In this document: positions 26,901 to 39,337 of the stretch, piece by piece
Position numbering within the stretch: position 1 is the stretch's first letter
Layout of the letters: every line of letters starts with the position of its first letter
Source: Sphagnum magellanicum
Lineage: Eukaryota > Streptophyta > Sphagnopsida > Sphagnales > Sphagnaceae
DNA length: 64,000 nt
Reading direction: 5' to 3'
Assembly (NCBI GenBank): GCA_021904315.1
Contig: CM038918.1
Coordinates: 3,425,349 to 3,489,348 of the forward strand
Notes under the pieces: model-generated
The model's input: only the letters and a program-made list of their open reading frames with translations
The model's database searches: none
Told to the model about the DNA's origin: nothing
Made by a program: the position numbers and the translations under genes

Positions 26901-27204
26901 TTCAAAAGCCCTAGGAAGTTTGTAACAAATTTACCTTTTGAAGAAAAAAATGATCATGTGTACTCACATTATCAATAATATTAAAAAACAAAGAACATTA
27001 CATTCTAATTGACACCAAAAATGCGAGTTTGAATAAATAAATATATTTGCAAAACAATTGGCAAAAAATCGATCATGACCCAATGCTCATTCCTTCATCA
27101 CATTCATAATTCCTCCCAATCAAAAGCCTCCATATTTACCTTTCATTAATTCATTGTTGGTTGCACCTTCTTACAATTGTCCTAAAAATTAGTAGTAAGG
27201 CTAG

Positions 27205-27285
27205 AAGTACAAAGTTAGTTCAGTTGGGTATGGGGCATAATAGGTTTTCCAATGGTTCAAGTCTAGGTTAAGGATTTGAAAAGAC
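27205..27285 (+). repeat. tRNA-like SINE head or tRNA relic
   Basis: A perfect RNA polymerase III A-box match TAGTTCAGTTGG at 27216-27227 is followed 38 bp on by a B-box GGTTCAAGTC at 27254-27263, the spacing found in tRNA genes. The flanks do not pair as an acceptor stem, so this is a degenerate tRNA or the head of a SINE. Confidence 0.55.
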
Positions 27286-29383
27286 CTTTGAAATTTTTTC
27301 TAGTGTATTTGAAGGATACTCTTATAGAGCATAAAAATTTGCAAGGGATTTGAAGCACTTGTAGGTGTAGGCATTCTATTTTCCAAAATGCCTCACATTT
27401 TATTTTCTTTCTTTTTTCCCATACCTACAGAATGATTATGACATAATTTTCATCCATACAAAAAGTGGTTACCAATTCATTAGACTAATAAAAGCGGAGG
27501 GTGGTATTAACATCTTCATCCATGCAGAAAGTCATCACCCATTCATTGGGCCAAGAAGAGTTAGGGGTGTTATCTTGTGCTAACTAGTAGGTTGCTAATG
27601 AAACATAGGTCCAATGTTATGGGTTGTAATTCGTGACCTAATAACCAATTCGAGCATCTAGAAATAGTGGTTAGGTTTATACCCGATGTGATTTTATTTT
27701 TTTTTAAAAATATTTTCAAATCTTTGATTGCTTGATAATGGGGTTTTTTTTATACACTATAAATTTTCTACTAGTCATTTACCATTGGTGAAAGTGCTAA
27801 CACAAGGGAGATACTTCCTCCTTCAATTTAAGGAGGAAAGAAGAGCAGCTACAAGAAAAAATAAAAATCCATGTACTTTACAATATATATGTCCTAGCAA
27901 GAGAGAAAAACATAATACTATGCCATATTGTATATACCTCTTGCCTAGAAAAAAAGGCAAATGGAATATATGACAAATTTTAGATTTGTGTGTGCTTGTT
28001 TAATATTTTCTTATTCAGTACTTGGACTTTTGTAGGTTGGGATCAGCCTTTTTCTAAAAACTTGCATACAATAATTATAAATAAATAATTATTATAAAAA
28101 ACTAAAATAGTCATTTGCAATTTCTTTTTTGTTAAACAATCTTTTTGGATACCTTTGATTGTGAATATATTTCGTACTTTTTCACAACTTGCTTCAAAGA
28201 TGCCAAGTTCATGATGATCCACCTTGTTTTCACATTCTAAAAAACTTTTATTTCTTTTGTTTCAACAATTTTAATAAGTTTTATGAACTCAAGATGGTTT
28301 TTAGGAAGTTAGAGAAATATGCACATTATGCTAAAACATGGCATCCATGATTAGTTTTATATGATTACGCATGTGGCACAAATGACAAAAAGAAACTAAA
28401 AAAAACTTATGATGAGTTCGATTCAACTATAGTTGAAAAGAACCAATTCTAAAGACTAAATTTTGGAATGATGCCATAGAACAATTGAAGGAGATCTTCG
28501 AAGATCTTCCAATTTGGAAATTGCTAGCATTAAAAAACAAATTGTACACCATACAAGGTTCAACTTATCTACCATATAATGAAACCCAATGGTAAGGTGT
28601 TTATTAGGTCTTCACTAAAACAATAACTCCAAAACTAACCTTTGAAAATATGGAGATGTCATCAACTTTTAAACACACAACACATTCAACAATTTGTTCA
28701 TTAGTTAGACCACCATACTAAATGAAAATAGTCAGGGTTACACTTTTGATGTTAATGTAGTCCCATCCTCAATTTTCTTAGGTTGAAGTGTGGGCAAAAT
28801 AAGCATTTTTTCCAATCTTTCAACACAAAACAATCAACTAAACCCAATATTGATTATCAATTGTAGTCATTTTGTGTGTAAAGATAAAAAGAAACTTGTT
28901 GGAGTTTCGAATGTTGGTTTTCCCTAGAAACATAAATGGAAAATGAATACAAATTACACAAGTTTTTTTTTCCCTCTTTGCCACAACCATACATGTTGCC
29001 AAACAAAATTTTAGAACATTGATTTATAACTATAACTTCTCATTAATTACACATTGATTCATCTTCAAGAAATGGAGATCCCCTACTACCACACCCATAG
29101 ATGTACTAATTGTTTTTCTTTAACCAACAATGTGTTTCCACAAGTAATCCAACTTGGGCATTAAATAAGCTTATAATTTCACCTTTTAATGACACTACAA
29201 CATGTACATTTGACCTATGTGACCTTCCCATTAATACTTTCAACAAACTTTGCCCAAGGAAGTTTTGCGGCCCATGAGTTTTGGAAACAACAATTTAGCT
29301 CAAATAACTTCTTCTTCTTCCTACTATTTGCTAAATGTTTTTCTACTTTAACTTGATCTTGACAATAACAACATCAAGCTTAA
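27286..29383. other. AT-rich spacer, no supported gene
   Basis: Broken frames around 28400-28760 read like mobile-element coding sequence (for example a W-N-D-A-I-E-Q-L-K-E stretch), but no diagnostic domain could be identified. No RNA gene is seen. Confidence 0.35.
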
Positions 29384-29797
29384 ATGGTTTTGGCTAATAT
29401 TTGCAATGTTGCAAAGATCAACAAGCACACAATTTGCAAAGAACTTGTGTTTGAATTTTTGGGGACAACTAAAGGTGGTGTCATGGCAATAAATGTAACA
29501 ACAAAGAGACAACTTGAGATAATTATAACTACTCAAAGCTCAACACCAAAAGAAAAACATCAAGCCAAACAAATTGAAAGCAATGCAAGTGTGAGCATTA
29601 AGGTGCTTACCATATGTGAAACTAAATTTTATAATAACAAATGGGAACCTATTGGTCCAATGACCAACTTAAATGATGGATTGAAGCTTGAACTTTCAAG
29701 TTCAAGTTTGGTGAATCATCAAAATTCAAATGGAGAGATAAAATCAAATATTGTTGTAGAATCATCATTGCAAGATCATATCAAGTTCATATTTTGA
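29384..29797 (+). CDS. Unrecognised open frame of 137 aa
   Basis: ATG at 29384, preceded closely by an in-frame TAA, and open for 137 codons in AT-rich sequence. The product is rich in Asn, Ser, Lys and Ile, with no signal peptide, membrane segment or known motif. Splice partners are not evident. It may be a fragment of a mobile-element protein or a chance frame; I do not assign a function. Confidence 0.2.
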   Translation: MVLANICNVAKINKHTICKELVFEFLGTTKGGVMAINVTTKRQLEIIITTQSSTPKEKHQAKQIESNASVSIKVLTICETKFYNNKWEPIGPMTNLNDGLKLELSSSSLVNHQNSNGEIKSNIVVESSLQDHIKFIF

Positions 29798-31369
29798 TGA
29801 CAAAATTGTGAATCCATACATGCAACTTGCATGGTTGTTTAAACCTAGCGAGTTAATTAACATGTTGTACAATAATGAGCATTGATCATTCAAAAAATCA
29901 ATAAGTACCAAACCTCAAAATAGCAAGTGTACATTACGAAGTGAGGTTGAAATTTGAAAGCTTGAAGGATCTGATCATTAAACCCTCATGTTCATACTCT
30001 TGAATCTTATAGTTAAAATAAAAAAGAAAAAGGATTTTGAACTTGCACAAATCATGAAGTGATTGAATTTTTGCAGTTTCTATTTACATATATTTATCCA
30101 AGTCTCTTAACTATGTTATGTTACATTAAGGTCCTAAAGTGCTAGAATGACCCCCCAATGAAATCCAAAAGCTTCAATTCGGAAAAAATTGAATTATAAT
30201 TACTAAAGTATATGTAAATGACTAATGACAATGTTGTGGAAGTAAAGTATACAACTTGTGGATTTAGGGTTAGGAATTGATTCTTATACAAGTGATAAAT
30301 TAGAGGGAAATGAAGCTAATGACATTGATGATTGAACCGCCCCTTATTGTGAAATTGAAAATTCATGTCATTATGTTCACATATTCTTTAAGTTTATTTT
30401 GGATAATCCTCAAGACTTTGGAGAATTAAAGGGAATGAACATTTGAAGGTTTTTGGGCAAACTCAATAAGAATAGTATTGCAAACCTCAATAGACAACAT
30501 CAAACATCTTTGAGATTTTATTTTCAATAAAAGATGTTTATGATGTTTAGTTCATATTCCATCTTCATTCATTTTTGCTTATGTCTTTCAAAAAAATTTA
30601 TCCATTTACAAAACTGTATGGGAAAAGCTTAAAATATACCCTTAAAAACATCTTTGTTTTTGAAAAAATGCATTCCTTCAATAATACTATAACATTACAC
30701 CAAGTCAAATTTCATATTATCAAAATTATGACACCTAAATAATGTGACACTTTCATTGTGTCCTTAAGTGTCACATTAAAAAAGGCAAACAATCTTGTTA
30801 TACCACTAGTTAATTCAAAGTTGTCACATGACTATATTAAGTTATATAATTTAAAATTATTAATAAACAAATGTCATTGTGATTGAATCGAATTCCAAAT
30901 TATATTTAGAAATTCAAGATGTTCCATTATGTTATTTCAATTTTGCAAAAACCTATGTCAATGTTAGAATAGAACTCTTTTTTTGTGCACACACAATTGT
31001 AAACTCCTAAAGATTTAGTTTTGAAGCTATTATTAAAATAACTTGTTAATTTATAGACAACTTGGATACAATTATGCAGTGTAATCGTACTAAGCTAACA
31101 ATTTGGTGCACAAAACGTGCAATCCTAAACAAGCTTTGAAATTACTATCAAAACTAGGGCAAACATCAAATAGGAACAATGAATTAAATGCAACATTGGT
31201 CTTAACATATTTGTAAGACAATGCCTAACAAGAAAATATTTTTGAATTTTTTTATTGTATTAAAATTATGTCTAACATTTTAATTACTTGTCTTACACAA
31301 TATTTCCAACGGAAAAAATGATTTGGTGGTTAGATTTCCCTTTTCAACCAATGAATTCAAGGTTCGATG
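29798..31369. other. AT-rich spacer with a perfect 12-bp inverted repeat
   Basis: No gene seen. At 30741-30777 AATGTGACACTT and AAGTGTCACATT flank a 13-base loop, a perfect short foldback. Confidence 0.5.
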
Positions 31370-32240
31370 TTGTTTTTCAAATTTTGTTTTCCTTCCATGA
31401 ATGAAATGGATGGAAAAAACCATTTGAACAACCTTTTCAAGTCAGATTCCTTAAGAAGAAAATGACTTTCCTTGGGGAGGAAACAAAATGGTAGCCCCAA
31501 CCATATTCCCCCATGATAAGGGGATGACCTTGCCTCAAGGAGCATTTTTTGATTGTTTGACAAGAAAATACAAAGGATATGTTTTGCCCAAATCAAACAT
31601 TCTTTATAACATTGAAAAGCTTTGAAAATGTAGATATCTAAAATGGTCTTGCATTCTTGAGTTGAGGCTATAAACTAAAAGCTATGACAAAAAAATAGTT
31701 AAAATAAAATTTTCCAAGTCCCCTTCTCCTTTGGTGAGTTTAGGGGACTTAGTTGCTTTAGAGAGCAAATTCTCAAATGTTTGACAAGAAAATTAAAAAA
31801 ACAAACATTGTTCACATCAAATGTTTTTTACACCATTGAAAAGTTTTCAAATGTTCTTCATACTATTGGAAAGCTTTTGAAATGTAAATATTTTAAATGC
31901 ATTTTTTATTTGAAAATATGAACGAAAAGTTACAACAAAAAAAAGATTTAGAGGTCAAGTTTTCAATGCCTCTTTTGCTTGGGCAAGTTGAGTCTTCTTC
32001 TCCTATAGGGAGAAAAGCTCTTGAAAATTTCACACCTAATTCTTCTTTTTCTTATATAAATTTTAGTTCATAGTCCCAAATCAAGAATGAAAGACTGATT
32101 TAGATATTCACATTTTAAGAATTCCAATGATATAAAGAATGTCTGACTTGAACATTTGCTCTTGTACTTTCTTTTCAAACATTTGAAAACTTGCTCCCTA
32201 AGGCAACTTAATCCCTTTCTTCCCAAGGGAAGCTAAATTT
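31370..32240. repeat. Repeat cluster with direct and inverted copies
   Basis: Two diverged direct units share TTTGACAAGAAAAT, CATTGAAAAG and a tail with AAAAGTTA-GACAAAAAA. The block ending near 32220 is in inverted orientation: its AAACATTTGAAAACTTGCTC segment is the reverse complement of GAGCAAATTCTCAAATGTTT at about 31762-31781. This suggests a foldback-type or nested element. Confidence 0.6.
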
Positions 32241-33194
32241 ACTAATATAACACTGTTCATAATATATGATGAAAACATGTGAATAAATTTTAAATTATGG
32301 TAATGAATTAAAAATATACATAAATATTTTAAAAATGATTTAAACAATGTTTTTAAGTAAAAAAAAATAAAATTAACTACTTGAAAAGATTTGGAATAAT
32401 AGCATTTTAAAAAAAAAGTTTCAAATTTTTTTGGAAAACATTTGTTTGTAATATTCAAAAAAAATTCCAAGATAAGGAGTAAGAACAAGTGGCTAGCCTG
32501 GTGGCTCGTGTCAGCATGGATGCACCCGGAGACTAGAAGCTCTAGAATTGTGGCTGAAGACAACAGCTTGTTACTTCACGGTACCTCATGATCTCAAGTG
32601 GAATAGCTCTAGGTGGTCACCAGTTCCCCTAACTTCAGCTCGATGGAAAATCTCCGTGACATGGTACCTGCATCTACCTCCTGCAACTACCTCTAGCAGA
32701 TGACGTAAGAATTGCTGCCACTAGTACATAATCCAGCTGCTGATCATTGGGAAACTCAACTGGCTTGTGATTTCATCTTGAAGCCAAATTTCATTTGGAA
32801 AGAATAAATTTGGTGCAGTTTTAATTTTGTCGAGCAAGTATGTAAAATCAGGAGCTGATCTGAAAAATCAATCTTCCAAGACATGCACTAGACACAAGTG
32901 TGGCTTCTTGTGAACTCCTCAAGACAAAATAGACCTGAATCAAGACTTACTACAGCTGCAACCCCAAAAGGATAATTTCCCACTAGTCTTTCAATCGACA
33001 AAAACCCACCCCGACAACAAACACAAAATTTTCCTCACCTTCTGGAAATTCTCTTGAGGATTCCTGCTGCAGTTTGAGGACTCCAGTCAGCTACAAGCTC
33101 TGCGACAACTATAGATGAAGATCTGAGCTTGAAATCTGAGCTAGATCTCAGACAAGAACAACCAGATCCTTTGCATCCACCATTAGCAGCAGCT
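32241..33194. other. 3' flank of DMP copy 2, no other gene seen
   Basis: AT-rich to about 32480, then of more balanced composition towards the DMP gene. No exon, tRNA or element end is recognised; part will be the 3' UTR of the minus-strand DMP gene. Confidence 0.4.
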
Positions 33195-33890
33195 TTAGAC
33201 AGCGCTCTCGGGTGTGGCGGCACTCCTCCCCTTGAACTTGTCTGCACCTGGGGCAGTAGGTGGGGGATCAACATGAGGAGGAGCCACAGCAAATCCAACT
33301 CCATGTCTGGAGTTCGTTCCGAAGGCGCAGATGACAGACACAACCAAACCCACCAACAACGGCACCGTCTTGAGTATGGAACTGGCGATGTTCGGGTAGA
33401 AGCAAGTGGTGACAGGAGCCGTCAAGAGAGAGAGAGTCGCAAGAGCGATGACGGACAAAGCAGCGTTCACGAAATCGTCGAACTGCAGCGTGTATTTCCC
33501 CGCACCACCCACGTAAATCCTGCCGCGCACATTCGCTATGGGCGCATGCTTGAAATTGGGATTCCACAAACCCGTGCTGGTCACAATCCCGTAGTAAAGC
33601 GTGCCGTTCTCGGCCTTGTAGCTGTCCGTGAAACATGTGAAGCAACAAATGGCGCTGAGGATGAAGAGGGTGATACCCGTCATCACTTTCTCCACACGAT
33701 GACAGTCGCCGTTGTTGGTGGCCAAGGGTGCTAGCACTTGGAACACCAAGAAGGTGCCCGTGGGAAGCACATTTTGCAATTGGGTGAGAACATCTGTCGA
33801 CACTTTGCTGGCAGAAGGTGAATGCTCATGCAGTTTATCTGTTCCAGCTGCATCCTCCCTTGTCGTTGTTGAAGTCTTGGGGGTAGCCAT
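33195..33890 (-). CDS. DMP/DUF679 membrane protein (copy 2)
   Basis: Uninterrupted frame of 231 aa starting at the ATG 33890-33888. A hydrophilic N-terminus of about 35 residues (Thr, Glu, His, Ser) is followed by the DUF679 core: LPTGTFLVFQVLAPLATNNG, then CFTDSYKAENG, the signature YYGIVTSTGLWNPNFKH, APVTTCFYP and CAFGTNSRHGVGF. It has four predicted membrane helices and no introns, as usual for the family. It differs from the copy at 18950-19600 mainly in the N-terminus, the loop after the WNPNF signature and a longer proline-rich C-terminus, so the two are paralogues and not a recent segmental copy. Endomembrane remodelling is the family role; gamete-fusion functions are known for some members. 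Expression cannot be judged from sequence. Confidence 0.95.
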   Translation of the reverse strand: MATPKTSTTTREDAAGTDKLHEHSPSASKVSTDVLTQLQNVLPTGTFLVFQVLAPLATNNGDCHRVEKVMTGITLFILSAICCFTCFTDSYKAENGTLYYGIVTSTGLWNPNFKHAPIANVRGRIYVGGAGKYTLQFDDFVNAALSVIALATLSLLTAPVTTCFYPNIASSILKTVPLLVGLVVSVICAFGTNSRHGVGFAVAPPHVDPPPTAPGADKFKGRSAATPESAV

Positions 33891-35114
33891 CGGATGGATC
33901 TCAGCTGCGAGAACAATCTCTAGCACCCACCAACACAGCAGCTTATACGATCTTCCGCTTGAGGGAAGTCTGGAATCTAAGTCAATCGATCACTCACCCA
34001 CTCACGGCAAATTCCTTAAGAATTCTTGTGCAGCGGCAGATCAAAACTCTTGTGATCTCAGAATCATAACCCATCAAGCTGATCTGCAGTGCAGATAGAT
34101 GATGAGCTCTAGAGCAAATTGTATAAAGAAACTGGTGTCTCTCTCAACGCAGGCCTTGAATCCCGAGAACAGATCTTGCTAGATAGCTAGCTTCCTGGAG
34201 ATCATATAAGACCACCCACAACATTCAATCATTCTTCTCAAAACTTCTGCGACTTTTTTATTATGTAATTACATATCCTGGTCAACCAAGGTTCAAGCTA
34301 CTAGTTCATGATTTTAAAGCTGCTCTCTCTACAGACAGACCATGATGTGCAAGATCAGCTGGAATAAGATTGTAGCACATCCACATGTTTTGACTAAGTG
34401 TTTAGCGCTGATGGATCGTGGCATGAATATTTACGAATCCCATTAAGCTGTAATTCCTTGTGCAACGTGTTGTTTGCTAGAAGACAAAGCTTCCTCAGAT
34501 GTCGCTAGTGAAAAGGCAGCCACAAAAAAAAAAAAAGATTCTTCTTCTTGACTCCATGAATTGCGGTCACATCGTCCACATGTATGCTATTTTTAGATTC
34601 ATTCATTCATTCACTCTACGAATCTTAGGTTTCTTTGTTTTCAATTTAATTATCAAAAAATGTTATTTTGGGTGAGATAACTGTTCACTAATATTTTTGC
34701 CCTATATTTGGCCCGGTTTTTTTTTGGGGGCGAAATTTAGCCAAATAGCCAACAAAAAAGAGGGTGTGTGAAAGGATTGAAAGGAAAAAAGGTGAAAAAA
34801 AAAAGGAAGGAGGACAGTTAGAGAGTAGAGTCAAGGAATGAATAGTAAGAGTAATAATGGCTCTCTATGAGGCTTTTGTTTGCTGGTAATGTATAGCCAA
34901 AATGCTATATTAAAAATCAAAAGCACTCAATTCATGTGCATTTTGAGATTTTCAGTGGCCATAATTCGTCAAGATTTTAAGAAAAATCATCAGATTTCTA
35001 ACCATAGTTCAAGTAGGTAGCCAAAATTACAGAATGATTTTTTCAGAAATTATTTTCAAATTTAGCTTGTAAATAAATTTGGCTAAATCTTCTTGTGGAT
35101 GATCACCACTTTGA
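33891..35114. other. 5' flank of DMP copy 2 and spacer
   Basis: On the coding (minus) strand a TATA-like CTTATATGAT lies near 34210, about 320 bp before the start; its role is a guess. The rest up to the TIR element has poly-A/poly-T runs and no exon. Confidence 0.35.
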
Positions 35115-36042
35115 GGCCCCCTTTACACTAGAGACTGAAAGCCCATGACCATTTGAATACAAAATCTGTGATTGGAGCAAAAGGATTTGAAGATCTAAGT
35201 TCATTTTACCCAAAGCTTAAAGGCTTAAGGGACCAAGGAAATGAAGGCAAATGAAATCTTAACATGGAATCCTAAGTGGCAAGCTTATGTATAATGTTTT
35301 GTGGTCTACCGGAGGTCGAGTCATGCCCACTTATTAAAAGTGTTAATTCTTGATCTTTAAAAAACCCCATTGGTTGAAATTTATTTTAACGTTTTGTTAG
35401 GTGGGCACAAAAGTTGCTTATGCCATGAGCTAAAACACTCCAAAAAATTCAATTTTTTAAAAGATGTTTTTTTGAAGCATTCATTGCAGAACCTTGATTG
35501 GTTGGAAATTATTTAAATATTTTTTCTGCAATTATTTTATCCACAATAAAACCATAAAAGTTGAAAAAGAAATTGGGGGGAATGTTGGCATTTCTTTCCA
35601 AAATTTTCAACTTTAAAATATTTTTTGAGGTAATGATTGCAAAACTGTGATTGGTTGGAATTTATTTAAATATTTTTCCTGTAATTATTTTATCTTTAAT
35701 AATAATAATAATAAATTGAAAAAAGAAATTGAAGGGAATGTTGGCATTTCTTTCCAAAAGTCTTGATCTTAAAATATGTTTTTGAAGCCATTGATTGCAG
35801 AACCATGATTGGTTAAAATTTATTTAAATATTTACATGAAATAAAAAACTTAACCCATTTTGGTTCCGTTCTAATATTAAGGTACCTCAACAAAGTCTAT
35901 TTTCACTTTACACTACATTTGAGAGTCCAGGCCCACACCTAAATGATTATTGAATTTGCAGGGGATGACCTTTGGATGAGTTTTGAAGGCTCTCGAAATT
36001 TCCATGGTCACAACGGGCCCTCACTATAGTGTGAAGGGGGCC
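35115..36042. mobile_element. Non-autonomous TIR element with TGA duplication and internal tandem repeats
   Basis: The ends GGCCCCCTTTACACTA (35115) and, inverted, GGCCCCCTTCACACTA (ending at 36042) match at 15 of 16 positions, with further similarity inward (CCC-ATGACCAT versus CCCGTTGTGACCAT). TGA flanks both ends (35112-35114 and 36043-36045). A 3-bp duplication points to the PIF/Harbinger superfamily, though TWA is its usual target. The interior has about 2.5 tandem units of 153-158 bp, marked by GATTGGTT at 35496, 35649 and 35807. There is no coding capacity. Confidence 0.8.
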
Positions 36043-39000
36043 TGACTGTAACACAAAATTGCCAATTGGAGTTACCTTCAAAAAACTAAGAATAGACACC
36101 TTGGGCCTAGTTTGAAAGATCCATGTTTGCCAATAGCGAAGTCAACAAGTGAACAAGAAGCCACATGTTCCTCCATTAAATTTAAAATTACATTCATAGT
36201 GTCTTGCATTAAATAATTAATTTTCGATTGTGTGCAAAAAGAAAACTCCAATTTTGGGATGTATGAAGTGATTGTGTTGGGAAAATGGTTTGGACGGTGT
36301 GAAAAAAAGTAGTTCTAAGGTTTTTGGAGGACATCAACAAAACACATTATAATTGTGCAATGGTGGACACAATTTTGCAAACTATCATTCAACCTTGCAG
36401 GATTTTTTTTGCTAAGGGAGATGTAGTAATTATTTATATTCTTAAGTCTACGAGATTGCAAAAGTCACTTCTGGGACTGCAAGAAGTGCACGTGAGAAAA
36501 AATTAATGATTAAAAAAATTAGGGCGGTGGGGTTTAGGGATGCCATTTAGGCATATGGGATGGGTAGTACCGTCACCACTCATGCATAAACCCTCACGTT
36601 TTGATTACAAAAGTTGCAACTCTGATGCACCTCATCAGATTTATAGATTTTCCACAACATGCCAACATCCTAGTATGTACTTCAATGCATGCTATGCATG
36701 CTACCCAAAGTGCACGTTTCTTGACAATTTGTAAGGGGGTTTTATAATTTATTCATCGGTCATTGTGTATTGGTGCATGTTACTTTTAGTGTAGAACTGT
36801 TCAGTGTTTATGCTTTGTGTCTGTACTTGCTGGACCCACATGGTTTTAGACATGAGATTCTTTCATTTTTTTTCCTTCAATTTGACTACATTACATTAGT
36901 CATCACTGATCAGTGTTTTTAAAATATGAATCACACTTTTTTCAGAGCTGTTTAGAATGTTTGAAATATGACCCGAAAAGAAATGCTCCAAACCAGAAAA
37001 CTGTGAAAATCCTTTCAGAACATCTCTAAAAATAATGGAAACTTTGTGCAGAAAAACAAGTATCTTCTAACAAAGGAAGTCTTTCTATCTGTTGCATTTG
37101 TGCTAAATTAAAAGGCTGATTCTCATATGGCTAAACCAAAATTTCTTTTGTACATTTCATAGAACACCCTTGCCAGGTTAGATTTAGACGAATTTTAGCT
37201 GGTTCCAGACAGACATCATAAGATCCAATGTCTTTTTTCACTTCCCAAATCCGCGAGAAAGCCTGACACAGTGTGCCATAAAAAGCATTTTGTCAAGTTG
37301 GAAGGAGGTCCACATAAACTAGGATACAACCTGAATTAAGGTACCTGATACCCTGGAAAGTTTCTTCATTTCATGGGCTGTTTTTTTTTCTTCCTCAAAT
37401 ATAGAATCTGATACTACTTTTTATCACAAAAGTCTTGCCCTGGTGTATTGAGGTCAAATGGCTGAAGGGTTTCTGGTTGTCTTTACACAAAGTTTTTTGT
37501 TATGTCTAGTATCTGGAAGGTCACAATGATGGTGATGAAAGATGAAACACTTACTTAAATTTCGGACATGTCAATGAACATAGCAGAAATATTGAATAAT
37601 ATTGTGATAAGTTCAAAAACTCAAATTAATTTTTATCATCCATCTATTACCAATATGATTCCCCACCTATAGAATGTACCTACAAAGTTTGTCACCATGT
37701 CGTCATACAATCTTAAAACATGGTGCCAATTTCTAAAGGATATTATTCTTTTCCAGGGTTCACCTTTTGATTACATAAACCATGGGCCACACAAGAGTTG
37801 AGGCGAATAGGAGCAGTGAGACCCATGAGTGAAACGTACATAATCCACATTATCATGGCTTTGGAGGACTTTGACTATTGTATTTTTTTAAAGAGTTTTA
37901 AGAGGTCACCATTTTTTAGACTAGCTCTGTAGTAGCCAAGAGTACAAGAAGAGAAAGGGGCAGGCACCCATCACACATACTTGCATAGCCCTATCAATAA
38001 ACATTGAAAACCAATTTTTAAGTGTGAAGTTATATTTGCATAGTTGATGGGTTTGTGCACAAAATATTTCAATTATTATCTGCACTTTGAACTGAAATTT
38101 CTTCATTCAAGTGTTATGCACATATTTTATCTTTATCTCAATCTAGTGTTATGAGGCATAAGAGGGATGTTTGATCATTTCAATATTTTACAACATTGTT
38201 CTAGATGTCGACCTTTTCTCAAAACATTGGAATATGTTCTGTTCAATAATCAATTGTTGAACCAATTCTAAACCATTCAGCTCCAAAGAAAAATTAATTT
38301 GTTAACAAAGATAGCAATGAAAAAAAAATGATAGATTTCAATTAACTATGTACCAATTGCTATATATTCAGATAAAATGTCTAATGTTTTGCAAACAGAT
38401 CCCTATATATTTGTACATGTGATGAAACTAAAGTCTTTCAAATGGGCATATCCCCCGAACTTGGAATGTTTTTTGAGGGCACATGTCCAAAAAACCAAAA
38501 TAGGTGCATGCATAAAGATACATCAATACATTACCTTCACACATGATATAAATAGCATGTTAGGCATTCAGCCTTCATGATTTATGCAGTCTGCGGTCAA
38601 ATATTTGGAGCAGAAGTTTCACCCTTGTTGATCAAGGGGTTGTGTAATAAAACTCTACACTAAACTAAAATTAAATCAGATATGAAATTGAATTTAGGAA
38701 AAAGATAAAGAGGACCTCATCGCATGTGCTTGACCTGAAATTTTTCTTATGAGTACTTAACTTGGTCATTGTGAGTGCGTACAACTATGGTTCCAGTAAT
38801 GTCGTGAGAAGTTCTTTAATGGCTAGTGAAGCTTCAGATCCAACTTCCAGTAGCACTGTTTGGTTACATGAGCTCAATTTAGCTTTGGCATATCATCCTC
38901 CTTTTGTTGATTTCAGCTGAAATTTCAACCAAAGGCCTGTGATGTGTAATCTTTGGATCAAAGCATTGATTCTGTAATATACCCATTCTTGGATGAGTAT

Positions 39001-39337
39001 ATTGAATTAAAATTTTAAATAAAGCTTCAAGTAAAGGTTAAATGGGTGTAGAAGAGATTTAAGCCTTAAGGGGTTCAGACCTCATAGTTTGTGGCAAATG
39101 CCAACTTTGCCAAAATTAATTTAATTTTAGCAACTTTCTTTGGGTAATTTTGGCAAAATTGGCAGTGTGTGTATTTTAACGTGAGAAAGTGAATTTCAAG
39201 GGTTGCCGCCATTGTTTGCAGCGTTTTGACGTTTGAAAAGGGCCTTTAAGTCCTAGGGTGAGGTTGAATCCGGCATGACATTTTGGGAATGGCCTTCATC
39301 ATGAGCATCATAAACCATGAGGGAAATACTATTATGG
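36043..39337. other. Spacer, no supported gene
   Basis: Several open frames of about 60 codons exist, but none has recognisable motifs or splice partners. A stretch at 37150-37380 is less AT-rich and was tested for exons on both strands without result. Confidence 0.4.

Larger units (their letters stand above)
23446..26930. mobile_element. Decayed PIF/Harbinger-type transposon (one end seen)
   Basis: At 23446 a second GAGCATCTC end occurs, again preceded by TTA. Inside follow an ORF1-like remnant on the plus strand (24119-24394) and a transposase remnant on the minus strand (26080-26900), a convergent two-gene layout seen in PIF/Harbinger elements. The right terminal repeat was not found by eye, so the right boundary is only the end of the recognisable transposase. 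All coding parts are broken. Confidence 0.5.

Noticed and set aside
33129..33734. 201-codon open frame on the plus strand
   Set aside because: It is antisense to the DMP gene at 33195-33890, whose conserved core explains the open reading; its own translation has no family features. The same holds for the plus-strand frames at 18903-19631.
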